Positions 46,353-56,899 of a stretch of 64,000 nucleotides of DNA are shown here, one piece after another. The stretch's first letter is position 1. Each line of letters starts with the position of its first letter. Source of the DNA: Lunularia cruciata (taxonomy: Eukaryota > Streptophyta > Marchantiopsida > Lunulariales > Lunulariaceae). Location: positions 1,178,001-1,242,000 of the forward strand of contig OX419760.1 in assembly GCA_948567375.1 (NCBI GenBank), written 5' to 3'. The position numbers and the translations under genes are program-made. A model generated the notes under the pieces. It saw only the letters and a program-made list of their open reading frames with translations. It was not told the origin of the DNA and did not search any database.

Positions 46353-47180
46353 TTTGGTCACATCTAAGTCATAAAAGAGCTGGTGGTTTGTTTGAGAGTT
46401 ATCAATATTTATTAGGAGATGCTTGATATGTGCTAATGAGTCATCTTGTGCTTTGATTTAAACAAGAAAATTCATAGGAAAAAGACTTCAACTATTATGT
46501 GGCTCAAACAAGGTTTCTAAATGAATATTGTATTGGAATCCTAAAAGCACATTGGCATTCTCTACATGAGTTGAGGGTTCAATTGAATAACAAAAGAAGT
46601 AACTCACACATATGATGGGTTTCCACTTGTGTTATATTGCACAAGTTTTTGATAATTAGGTATAATCTATGGGAGGAAGAAGAGGAAAACATGAGAAAGG
46701 AGACCAATCCTATACCTTTGTTTACTAAAGGAGGAGGTAGGACAAATCACCATGTGAGAGGGAACTAAGAGAATTATAGTAGGAATTTTCCTAGCTTTGA
46801 ACCGTTGCCTCAAGGGTTGTTTGTACCATATGAATGAAAGTGAATAAATTCAAGACTTTTACGAATGATATCTCAATGTCTTAAATTGGACTATAGATTT
46901 GCTCATGAGATTCCTGAGAAAATTGTGGGGTCATATGGCCCAACATAGGTTTACTTGATACTTATTAATATGGTAATGCAATTAAGTTTGAAAACTAGAA
47001 TTTACAAAATTTTGTTTGTTTGTTTGTTTGTCAAGATGTTGTTTTATTGCCAAATTTCCAAAAGTTGGAATGCAAAACCTTGAAACTTGCATGAGCAAAC
47101 CCTAGACCCTAGTGAGTGTATCCATCAACTGAGCAAGCAACCCCATCCTCCATCAAGCAAAAGCACTTGCTCATCCAAGC
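46353..47180. other. Unassigned, with a short coding-like stretch and (TTTG)n
   Basis: At about 46640-47010 the plus strand can be read as GGGRTNHHVRGN and then FPSFEPLPQGLFVPYE and LKLDYRFAHEIPEKIVGSYG with few stops. It resembles decayed coding sequence, but I do not recognise the protein. A (TTTG)5 run lies at about 47013-47032. Confidence 0.35.
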
Positions 47181-48424
47181 TATAAAAGATAGAGGAGAGA
47201 AATAGGAGAATGATGGACTAGAATGGAAGATAACATCGGACTCTCAAGTGAATGAAACTCCGAATGACTAGCTTGAACTTGGATTGAGTATTTATAGGTA
47301 AGCTAGGTACAAGACTCCCACAAAAGTTTCCTTTTAGAATTTTCCTTACTTGGAGTGCAAGCTAAGCTAGCCATTTACTTTGGTGTACAAGCTAAGCCAA
47401 CCATCAGCTTGGCAAAAAAGTTACTCTACCTTGGAAAGTTCATAGAAGCTTTTTACTAAGAAGCTTCTTGTGTGATTCTAGAATATTTTACCCACAAGCT
47501 TTCTCAATGCTTCTAGTCTATTCTTAGGTTAATTTTATGTCTTTTTGCTGTATTTAGCTTAGACTACTAACTCATTAGCTCTTGCTAAATCATATGCTAA
47601 TTCCATATTATACATACTCCCTTGCCACTAATTGGTGGCATCCTTGTTGCCATGTAATATTTAAACTCTTTTAAGGTTGTATGTGCATTGTGGAGATGAG
47701 AAAGAAGCTATATGTAGCATTGTGAAAGTGATACTCTTTCCAAAGGACCTTATATTTATTTTGTTGTTGGTGGCTATGTTGGATGTATCATTAACTTCAT
47801 CTTCCTCATGATTGATGATAGGGATAAGAGGAGACAGGAGTTAGACACAAGTGGAAAAGGAAGATGGATTAGACAAAACGTTTCAACTTTGAAATGCGGT
47901 AGAGAAGATGGATCCGCATATGACTATAGAGAGCAAGGTGGTAGGCAATGGGAGAAATGATCTGAGTCAACTCAAATGGACCCATCCAATTGTGAGGAAG
48001 TTTATATACTTGGGTATCAAGTAGGAGAGGAAGGGTTTTGGACAAAAGCATGACCTTATCACCTACTTGAAAGGTGATATTGCAATGATGTTTATCAACA
48101 TATTTCTTTTGCCAATTTTGAACAACTAGAAGATGAGACTTGGCTTGGTGGAAGGATTTAGATAATATTGACAAGAAGGTGGAAATATGAAGGACTTGAG
48201 ATGATAGAGAAGCAAAAAGAGAATTTGGAACAAGTGGATCTTGCCCATAATTAATTAAGAAGGGAGAAAAGCCTATACTTGCTTGCTTGGAATTATTGTA
48301 GGTAAACTCAATACTTGCAAGATAAGTATCCCAATGAATATGGTGAATGTTGAAAAAGGCAGAGAGTATCTCTTACAAAGTGTAATTTGCTTATTCTCTT
48401 TGTTGATCTGTTTGGGAATGATAA
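47181..48424 (-). mobile_element. Family A 3' fragment: LTR and integrase C-terminus
   Basis: A 3' LTR (47181-47614) is followed on the minus strand by chromodomain and integrase C-terminal sequence (SFHQAKSHLLVVQNWQKKY, FQVGDKVMLLSKTLPLLLDT; 47869-48174). The integrase core end YHSQTDQQRE keeps the catalytic Glu (48394-48396). It stops at 48424, against a plus-strand A LTR. This subcopy is more diverged from the others than they are from each other. Confidence 0.8.
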
Positions 48425-48836
48425 TGTAACAATATGGAGTTTAGCAACATAGTTAATAAGGCTAACTTAATAGAGAATAAGCCAAATTAGCCCAAAATAT
48501 TCCAGAAGTATCTAGGAAGCTTTTTGGGAAGCTTCCTGACTAGCTTAACTTAAACCTCAAGTAGGTAGCTTCTAGAAGGAAGCTTCTAGAAGCTTCAGAC
48601 TAACTTAGCTTGCATGCCAAGTAGATAACTTTTTGAGAAGATTCTTGGTTAACTTGGGTTGCACTCTAAGAAAGCAGCTCAAGGAAGCTTCTTGAGAAGC
48701 TTCTCAAGAGCCTTGTATGCTACCTATAAATACCAAAGCCAAAGCTCATGCTAGGCATTTTGAGTTTTCTCACATTCAAGTGTCCCAATGTGATTTTCCG
48801 TTCTCATATTTCTCTCCTTAGTCTTGGTCTTTTATA
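48425..48836 (+). repeat. Isolated family A LTR (412 bp)
   Basis: TGTAACAATATGG start, CTTTTATA end, TATAAATA at 48725-48732. No family A internal sequence follows on the right, so it is a solo LTR or a fragment. It abuts an opposite-strand A fragment. Confidence 0.85.
48579..48596 (+). promoter_or_regulatory. Four-unit heat-shock-element-like array
   Basis: GAAGCTTCTAGAAGCTTC has four perfect alternating GAA/TTC units. A further TTCTAGAA pair lies just upstream at 48570-48577. The array is about 130 bp before the TATA box. Confidence 0.55.
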
Positions 48837-49345
48837 GTACCCATGGGCAGGTTACGTGCATGGCCTCTACTTGTGAAACTAATTATGTGACATGTATCAA
48901 TTTGCATTACATAATCTAGGGTTTAGATACATAATCAATGTGCACTATACATTCCAAAACTAGATAAGGTCTCCAAGTGCAAGTGTATATATAGTGTAAG
49001 TATTGGTAGTCATTATGACTTGATAGTTCTTGATGGACAGATCTTGATTGATAGTTCAAGAGTGAATAAAAATCTCATGTAGTTATGGAAGTAAGCAAAT
49101 GTTGGCCAAACCACATGAAATTTGGCACAAATTTTTATGCATGCTTTTCTTGACCAAATTGATGAATGATTGTTGCTCCATTGCATAGCCAAATTTGGAT
49201 TCTTGCTGCTCTCTCAGATTCCTAGTTGTGTACTTTTCTCCCAATAATGATGTGATCTTAGATATACCATAGATGGAGCAATATAATACCACAATAGATT
49301 AGCAAAGGAAGATAATAAAAACTAGCCAATGAAAGATATTTGGAG
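48837..49345. other. No gene recognised
   Basis: AT-rich. A minus-strand open stretch of 69 codons (49083-49292, with KITSLLGEKYTTRNLREQQE) has no recognised family and may be a relic. Confidence 0.35.
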
Positions 49346-49429
49346 ATATGATACAATCCTAAATGCAAGAGTTGTCTCTTTACGTCATAAGTACAATAGC
49401 TATCAATAAGATATATAAGTTCTCATGGG

Positions 49430-50095
49430 CCTAATAAGAGAAGTCTATAGTACACAACATGATAGAACAATTTTTTAACAATTTAAAAGATATGGTAGAT
49501 GAATTTAAGGATATATTTCTTGATGATTTACCCTCAAGATTACCACCAAGAAGAAGAGTAGATCTTAAAATCAAGATACTTCCTAGGAGCACATCTCCTT
49601 TCATAACCCCATATCAACTATCATCTAATGAGGAGTACAAGGCTCAAATTGAAGATATGTTGCAAAAAGAGTTCATCCAACTTAACATATCACCATATGG
49701 GGCTATTGTCTTGTTTATGAATAAGAAAGACTGTATGCTATAGATGTGCATTGACTATTAGAGCCTTAACCAAAAAACAATGAAGAAAAAATATCCATTA
49801 CCCCAAATAGATGAACTATTTGATAAGTTCAATGGGGCAAACCACTTCACCAAACTTGATCTATCGATCGGGTATAACCAAATCAAGATTGCAAAGGAAG
49901 ACATGCACAAATTTGCCTTTCAAACAAATTATGGTCAATTTGAGTACCTAGTGATGTTATTTAGCCTCAAAAATATATAGGTCACTTTCATGAATTTGAT
50001 GAATGACATATTTCTCCCATATTTGGATAAATCTATTATCATTTTTTAGATGATATCTTAGTCTATAGTAGGACAATGAAAGAGCATAAATATAA
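49430..50095 (+). pseudogene. Family B reverse transcriptase, first part
   Basis: The frame reads DEFKDIFLDDLPSRLPPRRR, LKIKILPRSTSPFITPYQLS, YPLPQIDELFDKFNGANHFT, then KLDLSIGYNQIKIAKEDMHK and a palm box where FLDDILVYS is recovered after a one-base frameshift near 50045. Both catalytic Asp residues are present, unlike the copy at 27690. Stops occur at 49741, 49759 and 49978. Confidence 0.85.
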
Positions 50096-50850
50096 TGCTA
50101 GTAGCTAAAAATTATTAGCCAAGATCCAACTTGACCAATGCACCGGTGTTAGTATGATAATTTAGTAATAGCTTTGTAATGAGTACATTGCATCTTAAAA
50201 GGGAGAGGTTTGTAATAAAAGTAGCTAGATATATTATCTACAGGTGGAAATTGGCTTAGTAACATCTAAAATTGTATTATATATGATAACTGAGTAGATC
50301 AGATAGAAGTGTCACCAAAAGAGTACTTTCACTAATAAGGTAGGAGCCTAAAACACCTTGAAACTTCAAAGCTAATTTTGGAGGCCTAAACAAATAATTA
50401 AAGCTTGAAAATGGAAATATTCCCTCCTCCCATTTATGAGGATAAGCTTACCTTCTCCTCCTACTATTTGTCTCATTGAGAGCTTTCCAATTGTACCTCA
50501 CCCATACAATTCTTAGCTTCTTACAAGACAATTCTCTAAAGATCCCCTCTAATCAAACTTATTTGACCAACCAGATAGGACAATGACCAACATGTCTACC
50601 CATCCATGGAACTAATCTAGTGATGAGCTTACTAAAATGTCACCAATCCATGTATCTAATCCAAGTGTGGAGCTTTCTTTGAGTGGATCCTCTTTGTTAT
50701 ATAATAAAGACAAGGTGGTCCTTTGGGGCATCAAAGTATTGAATGTGAAGCTTTATGTTTTCTCTGTTGTGTTTCTCTTGGGGCTTCTCTTATCCTTGGA
50801 GTATTACAATAAGAAATATCTTTTAAAGTTCTCCAAATTTTATGAAAGAA
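50096..50850 (+). mobile_element. Family B tail and LTR inserted inside the RT
   Basis: At about 50096 the RT gives way to the end of a chromodomain (a QLDQCTGVS frame, equal to LTNAP elsewhere), a polypurine tract (AAAAGGGAGAGGTT) and a full LTR (50211-50808, TGTAATAAAA to GTATTACA). The RT thumb resumes near 50855. So the inserted unit is a 5'-truncated family B 3' end, not a solo LTR. Confidence 0.75.
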
Positions 50851-51603
50851 TTAATTTCTGATGAAATCTCAAATTCTCAAGTTTGGCAAGTTTGAAATAG
50901 TATACTTGAGTCATAGAGTAAGTGCAAAATGTATCCAAGTTTTAACAAATAAAATAGAAATCATTTAGAAGTGGTGTGCTTTAGAAGATCAAACTCAACC
51001 CAAGAATTTCTTGGGATTAACTTGATTCTATAATCACTTTGTCAAAGACTTCTCCAAGGTTGCACAACCCCTAATATCATTACTTGGCAAGGGAAAGAAA
51101 TGGATGTAGGGCACCACATAGAGAACTTACCTTTCAATCATTGAAAGATGCATTACTACATGCGCCAATCTTGAAATTGTATGATTAAAAATGTCCAATC
51201 AAGTTGGCTACAAACACATCAAGCATTGAAGTAGGACAATTCTACAACAAGAATAGGAAGATAGATGGCATCTATCCACATATTTCACTCAAAAACTATT
51301 AATGGTGTAGAAAAATTATCACACCTTCTAACAAGAAGAGTTGCCAATTATCCTTACTACCAAGTATTGGAAGCTCTATCTTGGCAAGACGGCATTGTAG
51401 TTGAGATAGATCACAAATCTCTAGTCTACCTAGAGGCACAAAAAGATTTATCTCATCAATCGATTCATTGGTCAAAGTGGAGACAATGGTTTAACATGAC
51501 TATCACATATTTCAAGAGAAAGAATCAACTCATAGATGCATTTACCCAGATATCTATGGTGAAAAATCTAGTTGTAGAGGTCAATATGAACCTAGATTTC
51601 TAG
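50851..51603 (+). pseudogene. Family B RT end and RNase H remnant
   Basis: The reading includes KFGKFEIVYLSHRVSA, then NFLGLT and FYNHFVKDFSKVAQPLISLL, then RNase H with VVEIDHKSLVYL and the closing KNQLIDAFTQI, which corresponds to the ADALSR end of other elements. Stops and frameshifts occur before 51265. Confidence 0.8.
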
Positions 51604-52735
51604 ATGAACATTCTTGATGCTACAAAGATTGACCCATATGTTGTAGGCACTCAATCATCCAAAGGCATCACTAGTACACAAGGACTCACCTTCTTGGATG
51701 GCAAGTTATGGATCCCCAATGATTTAGACCCACAAACTACCATTTTTGTTGAATGTCATGATTTCACCATTACAAGTCATGCTAGAGTAGATAAAACCTT
51801 AGATGCAATCAAACACCATTACTATTGCCGCAAGATTGGCCAAGATGTGATGGAGTTTGTTCAAAGCTGCCTCTTTTTTCAACAAAATAAAGCCCCTAAT
51901 CAAGCTCCCATAAGTTGCCTTCAACCTCGTCCTACTCCTACACAACATTGAGAGAAAATCATCATGGATCTAGTTTGTGAACTACTCAAGACCACCTTAG
52001 GTTTTGACTCCATTGTAGTCTTTGGACCAACTAAGCAAAGTGATTCATTTTTGTCTAATGTCCAAGGACATGACTACACCATAGTTGGCTCAATTGTACT
52101 TAGTTATGGTCTTTCTCAACATGGATTGTCTCAAGTTCTCATCATAGATCATGGTACTAAATTCACTAGTTTGTTTTGGAGAACACTCTTTGGAGTCTTC
52201 AAAACCAAAATTGCAATATCTATGCCATACCATCCACAAACCAATGGATAAATAGAGGGTGCCAATTGCATTATCAAGGAGATGCTATGGGGCTTCACTT
52301 TAGATTAGCAAGAAAGATAAGACACATTACTTCCCTTGGTAGAATTTACCTACAAAAATTTGGTGAACACATCTACAAAGCTCATACCATTCTTCCTCAC
52401 ATATAGAGAACACTCTCTCATGCTTTTGAGCCTGGAAAATTAACCCCAATGGATACAAAAGTTGATGTTGTCAATACTTTGTATCTCAAATCCAACAAGG
52501 CGTGTAAAATATCAAGAACAAATTACAGATTGCACAAAATTGCCAAAAAGAATATGCATATACACATTCCATCATATGGAGTTTGAATTTAGTGATCAAG
52601 TGCGGTTGTCCACAACCAATATTATATTGGTTGGCCCTTGTAAGTTCAAACTCCACTTCATTGAATTAGTCCTTTTCCCATCACCTAACAAGTTAAAGCA
52701 ATGGCATATCACCTTGAGTTACCTTAAAAAATAAA
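51604..52735 (+). pseudogene. Family B integrase remnant, well preserved
   Basis: The zinc-binding part (51604-51951) reads LWIPNDLDPQTTIF, ECHDFTITSHARVDKTLDAI and SCLFFQQNK, with the His pair kept but the last Cys changed to Phe. The core (51964 onward) has MDLVCELLKTTLGFDSIVVF (first Asp), VLIIDHGTKFTSLFWRTLF (second Asp) and PYHPQTNG, a stop, then IEGAN with the catalytic Glu. The C-terminal part contains FEFSDQVRLSTTNIILVGPC. Only a few stops separate these parts. Confidence 0.85.
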
Positions 52736-52844
52736 GATCTATCCAATATTCTGTGTTTCTTTACTATGATGTTATACATCCCGACCTCCACACTTTCCTC
52801 CCACACAAGAAGCTCTACCTTGTCCAACACTCATGGATGGAACG

Positions 52845-52990
52845 GAAGAATACAAAGTTGAGCATATTTTCCAAAATTGCATTTGAGGTACTTGCTATTT
52901 GTATGTAAAATATCTTGTCCATTGGAAAGGTACCCATTGTATGAAGCAACTTGAGAGCTTGTAGTTAACTTGACTAATGCATCAGTAGTG
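52845..52990 (+). pseudogene. Chromodomain remnant of family B
   Basis: The reading EEYKVEHIFQN, then YLYVKYLVHWKGT, then (after a frameshift) YEATXELVVNLTNAS follows the chromodomain fold: an aromatic start, YLVKWKG and the EATWE helix. It places the element among chromoviruses, whose chromodomain directs integration. Confidence 0.8.
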
Positions 52991-53050
52991 ATGCAATCTT
53001 TTGAGCACCAGCTTTGTAATGAGGAAATTGAATCTTAAATGGGAGAGATT

Positions 53051-53580
53051 TATAATACCATTAGCTAGAAAAATTAGCTACAAGTGAAAATTGGCTTGGT
53101 AATATCTTTAGAGATGTTATACATGACTAATTAAGTAGATCAGATAAAGGAGTCACCAAAAGAGGACTTCCAATAAAAGAGGGAAAGCCAAAAATATACC
53201 AAATACTTTAGGGCCAATTTTGGAGTTCTAAATATAAAAAATTAGGCCTCAAAAAATAGAATTTTATCTCCCCTCAAGGAAAGATGCATTGATTTTCCCC
53301 TCCCTTTTTTGTCTTGAGATCCTTCTAATTGTACCTCTTCCATGCTATTGTAAGCTTCCTATAGAAAAATTCCCAAATATTCCCTTTGGTCAAACTTGTT
53401 TGACCAACCAAGTAGAACTAGTGGTGACATGTCACCAATCCATGTATCTAATCTATGGATGTAGCTCCCTTGGAGTAGATCTTCTTTGCTATATAATAAA
53501 GACAAAGTGCCCTTGTGTGGCATCTAAGGTTTTTGGGATTACCAATCTTGTGTGCATTTGTCTTTGGGCTCCAACTTCTT
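53051..53580 (+). repeat. Family B 3' LTR, 3'-truncated (about 530 bp)
   Basis: It follows a polypurine tract (about 53037-53050) and matches the LTR at 50211 up to the GGGGCATC-type block near 53520. The final part is diverged, and the closing ATTACA is not seen. Confidence 0.75.
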
Positions 53581-53584
53581 TAAA

Positions 53585-54473
53585 CATGTCATATCATGAT
53601 ATGATCCAAGCATTCTTGAGCAAAATCAGTAGCCCTTCATTAGCCACAGCTAAACACACACTAATCCAAAACTCCATAAACTTTCATAAAGAATACTCAA
53701 AATTTGAGAAGTCTCTTACCTCCAACAAAGTGTATAATGGCATTTGTCATTGCATATCACCTGACCATTAATTGAGTAACTTCCTTATTTCCTAAAGTAA
53801 GATTCCCATCAATGGTAGGCCTTTGTGATAAAGGAAATAAATTACCATCTACTAGCCATACACACCCAAGAGATCCTTTCCGAGCAAACACATATGAAGT
53901 TCTAAGTCTCTCCTCAATCTCAGGCCATTGCACTTCATTTCTAAGAATTGACAATATTGCAATGATTACTAGTTGTATAGACGGTTGTGGACCTTGCACT
54001 AATTCACCATAAGTTCATTCCTCAAGCAACAAATACCTCATCCTCAAATCTATCTAATGCCAATGCCATTTGTAACCACACATGTGTTTGGTATTTTCCC
54101 GGATCACTCTTTCTTCTAAAAACATAATGCACCTTGAGCAAATTCATTAAAGTGGCAAAAAAGTAGATATCCATCCTCACAAGCTTTTTGAAAGCAAGAG
54201 GATCAAGAACATAAAAGAATTTATACACAAATTCTACATATCGTGGAGTTTGAATTCTTTCCCTCAAATATCTTCTTTCATCCCCGCCATTTACAAGGGC
54301 TCTGCTTGTATCATGTCTTCCTCTTCTACACTCCATTCCTTTAAATCCAAGGAAGAAAGCAAACACTCGTCACTATTCTCAAATTTGGCTATATGGAAGC
54401 ACGTTACCTTTTTGAGTTCCTTCCTCCACCGTTTCCGAGTACTAAGGTGAAGCATGGTGTGAGCTCTTTTCAC
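53585..54473 (-). pseudogene. PIF/Harbinger-like transposase remnant
   Basis: Read on the minus strand from MKRAHTMLHLSTRKRW (54473). The N-terminal part includes RYLRERIQTPRYVEFVYKFF and WLQMALALDRF (54022-54366). After a frameshift comes VQWPEIEERLRTSYVFARKG and GCVWLVDGNLFPLSQRPTID (53757-53999), which matches the first DDE Asp region of Harbinger transposases (GCVGxVDGTxxPL). A further frameshift gives SYSINGQVICND. The reading ends near 53770 at a GTAAGA, possibly a splice donor, and the rest is cut by the family B LTR. In live elements this nuclease cuts and joins the DNA ends. Confidence 0.7.
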
Positions 54474-56110
54474 AAAGAAAGATCAAGGGTGGTTTAGCAA
54501 AAACAAGAACTTTCGGATCTTAATTGCAAGAATCTTAATAGATCATGGTAAGATACTTACCATCTGGAAGAAACAGGCTACTGCTTAAACTGTTGTTTAA
54601 TCCATAATTTTAAATTCGAGCTGCGTGTAACATGTTGACAAAATGGAGCAGCAGCGTAATCTATCTTACCATCATGAATTACCGAGTAATCATGAGACGA
54701 ATCCCTTAGAACTTCAGGGTAGAGACCTCGTGTGAACTTGACAGGGAAGCATATCGATAGTGGATTCACACGCATCACTGTTTCTGAAAAGACATAAAAT
54801 TGGAACCTCCGTTATGTTTCTTCAAGTAGTAGGAGATTTATCGTGGGTGTGGACAGCAGTCTAAAATTGCAATGAGCTCTCTAGAGTTCAAATGGGACTA
54901 TAGGCATTTGGATCAAGTTATCTATCCATACGGCAAAAAGTGACATGGAAACATGTCAACTTGCCAAAGCCATGGTTATTTGAGAGTCTGCATTGTGCAT
55001 TTCTTTTCCCATCCTTATGCTTACACTGGGGGGTTTCACTTTAAGGTTTTTCCTGTCTGTAACGATTCACCATGTCCCATAATGGAAAATACTCAAGGAT
55101 TTTACGTTCATGGCAGAAAATACTCAAACATTTTACGCTATGCTCGTAAATGTGTACAGGTTACCTTCGAATGGGTTACGGGATGATCTATAAAGATTAA
55201 TTAGATGTTAATTCATTATAATTCAAATGGGATGGGGGGGCTACTCTCCCTCGAGATGTTCCTTACTTTTCAAAGGTGTCACTTGCCCACGGGATCCAAA
55301 AAGTCTATTGTTTTCCCTCGTTATTTTATCCTTGCTCCCCGATGGTTTATACAAATTGGATGATATATAATTTAGATAGTTTCTTGAATTTGAAATTTAT
55401 TCTGTTAATGAATATCCGCCCATTTTTCTCTGCTTTTCTATCAGAAACTGACTACACTTCGATATAGATTATATTTATCTGCGATTGCCTTTCTTTTGGA
55501 GTATGTGGGCGATATGCTATTCGGTTCTGACATTTTGATCGTGGCAGATCGATTTGAATACAGAGTAATCTTGTCCACTTTAGCTTGTCCGCTTGTGACA
55601 ACCATACATTATGTATATTGATCGGCAGCTCGAATTATTGTCCACGTTCCAGGCAGCGGTGTTCTGAGTGTCCCAATCGACGGAATTTGATTGAACTCAT
55701 CAGGGTATGAACGGATTGGTACTTCCACCAAGATCCGCCTGTGCATCCTCCGGCGTCCATTCATCGCTCATCCAGACGACATGAAATCGTGAAAAGATCA
55801 GACGAAACATAACTGTTGTGGGTACAGTTTCGGTGCTCACAATCAAATTTATTTCGTAAATTTGTACAGCACTATCTATTGTTCCTATGGAGAGCCAATG
55901 TTTGAAATCCTTGATTTCAAGTGGTTTTGATAGACAAAAAGGTTTATCGCTTCTGTAGTGCTCTGTTCTACTCAAAACCGGTGACTGTCTTCAACGGTTA
56001 ATCTACGCGAAGTACTATCATACTGCCCCACGGCATCCACTTAGCTCAGAGACAGTAACATCCGTGTACAATGAACTCTGCCTTCGAGATGAAGACATTT
56101 AATCTTATGC
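54474..56110. other. Low-repeat region, no gene recognised
   Basis: This stretch has fewer repeats and a more balanced composition than its surroundings. On the minus strand a consensus-like donor (ATGGTAAGTAT) near 54557 and an acceptor-like GTGAAAAG near 54470 could define a short 5' intron of the Harbinger relic. Open stretches at 54578-54778 (minus, 66 codons) and 55700-55975 (minus, 91 codons, starting MSRTEHYRSDKPFCLSKPLE) have no recognised homologue and could be chance. Confidence 0.35.
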
Positions 56111-56111
56111 A

Positions 56112-56144
56112 GCCTACGATCACGAGGATTTTGTGATCGCAGGC
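56112..56144 (-). other. 12-bp hairpin downstream of histone H4
   Basis: GCCTACGATCAC (56112-56123), a 9-nt loop and GTGATCGCAGGC (56133-56144) form a hairpin 88 nt beyond the H4 stop codon. In the H4-sense RNA all 12 pairs form (one G-U). In the other strand that pair is A-C. Confidence 0.75.
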
Positions 56145-56232
56145 AATCACTGTAATTTTGAACAGGGCACAGGCCAGCCCTTGGAGCAGCCGGAGTACAT
56201 GAGATTGCTGAAGTATCTTTATGACAGCTCAA

Positions 56233-56547
<315 letters not shown>

Positions 56548-56836
56548 TTAGGATTGACAACGAACTCTGGCCTCCAAGGGGGAGATGCTGCAGTTTAGGA
56601 GGGAACCAGGAGTGGATATGCACCTCTAAGCAGACGGCAGAGACCGATATTGCAAGTGTGAATGGGACCTTCTTGATTCGCTTTGCCGTACTTGAAGTGT
56701 AGTGCGGTTGAGAACATATACGACTTCCAGTCCAGAAAATAGTATGATGGACCCGGAACCCAAAACCCTCCTGTTCGTCGATATTCTTCTAGTTGCCGAG
56801 ACTTAATCTAAGTCCTTGGATCTGTGTACCTCCCCA

Positions 56837-56844
56837 CGCGGATC
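56837..56844 (-). promoter_or_regulatory. Plant histone octamer motif upstream of H4
   Basis: CGCGGATC on the plus strand (GATCCGCG in the direction of the gene) is the octamer found in plant H3 and H4 promoters, where it supports S-phase and meristem expression. It lies about 290 bp before the ATG, somewhat far from the usual position. Confidence 0.55.
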
Positions 56845-56899
56845 GATGACATGGCGGAATGAGTCGGACTCATCAGAAGGTAATGACAAGCAGATGACA

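Larger units (their letters stand above)
49346..53580 (+). mobile_element. Family B 3' part: RT to 3' LTR, interrupted
   Basis: The copy begins near the RT start (no 5' LTR, gag or protease) and runs through RNase H, integrase and chromodomain to a polypurine tract and 3' LTR at 53051-53580. A second piece of family B (50096-50850) is inserted in the RT. The right LTR end lies against a Harbinger transposase relic. Confidence 0.85.

Noticed and set aside
53289-53771. Plus-strand ORF of 160 codons
   Set aside because: It crosses from the family B LTR into the antisense of the Harbinger relic, so it is a chance fusion.
56041-56232. Minus-strand ORF directly after H4
   Set aside because: It lies in the expected 3' untranslated part, overlaps the hairpin and has no recognisable motif.
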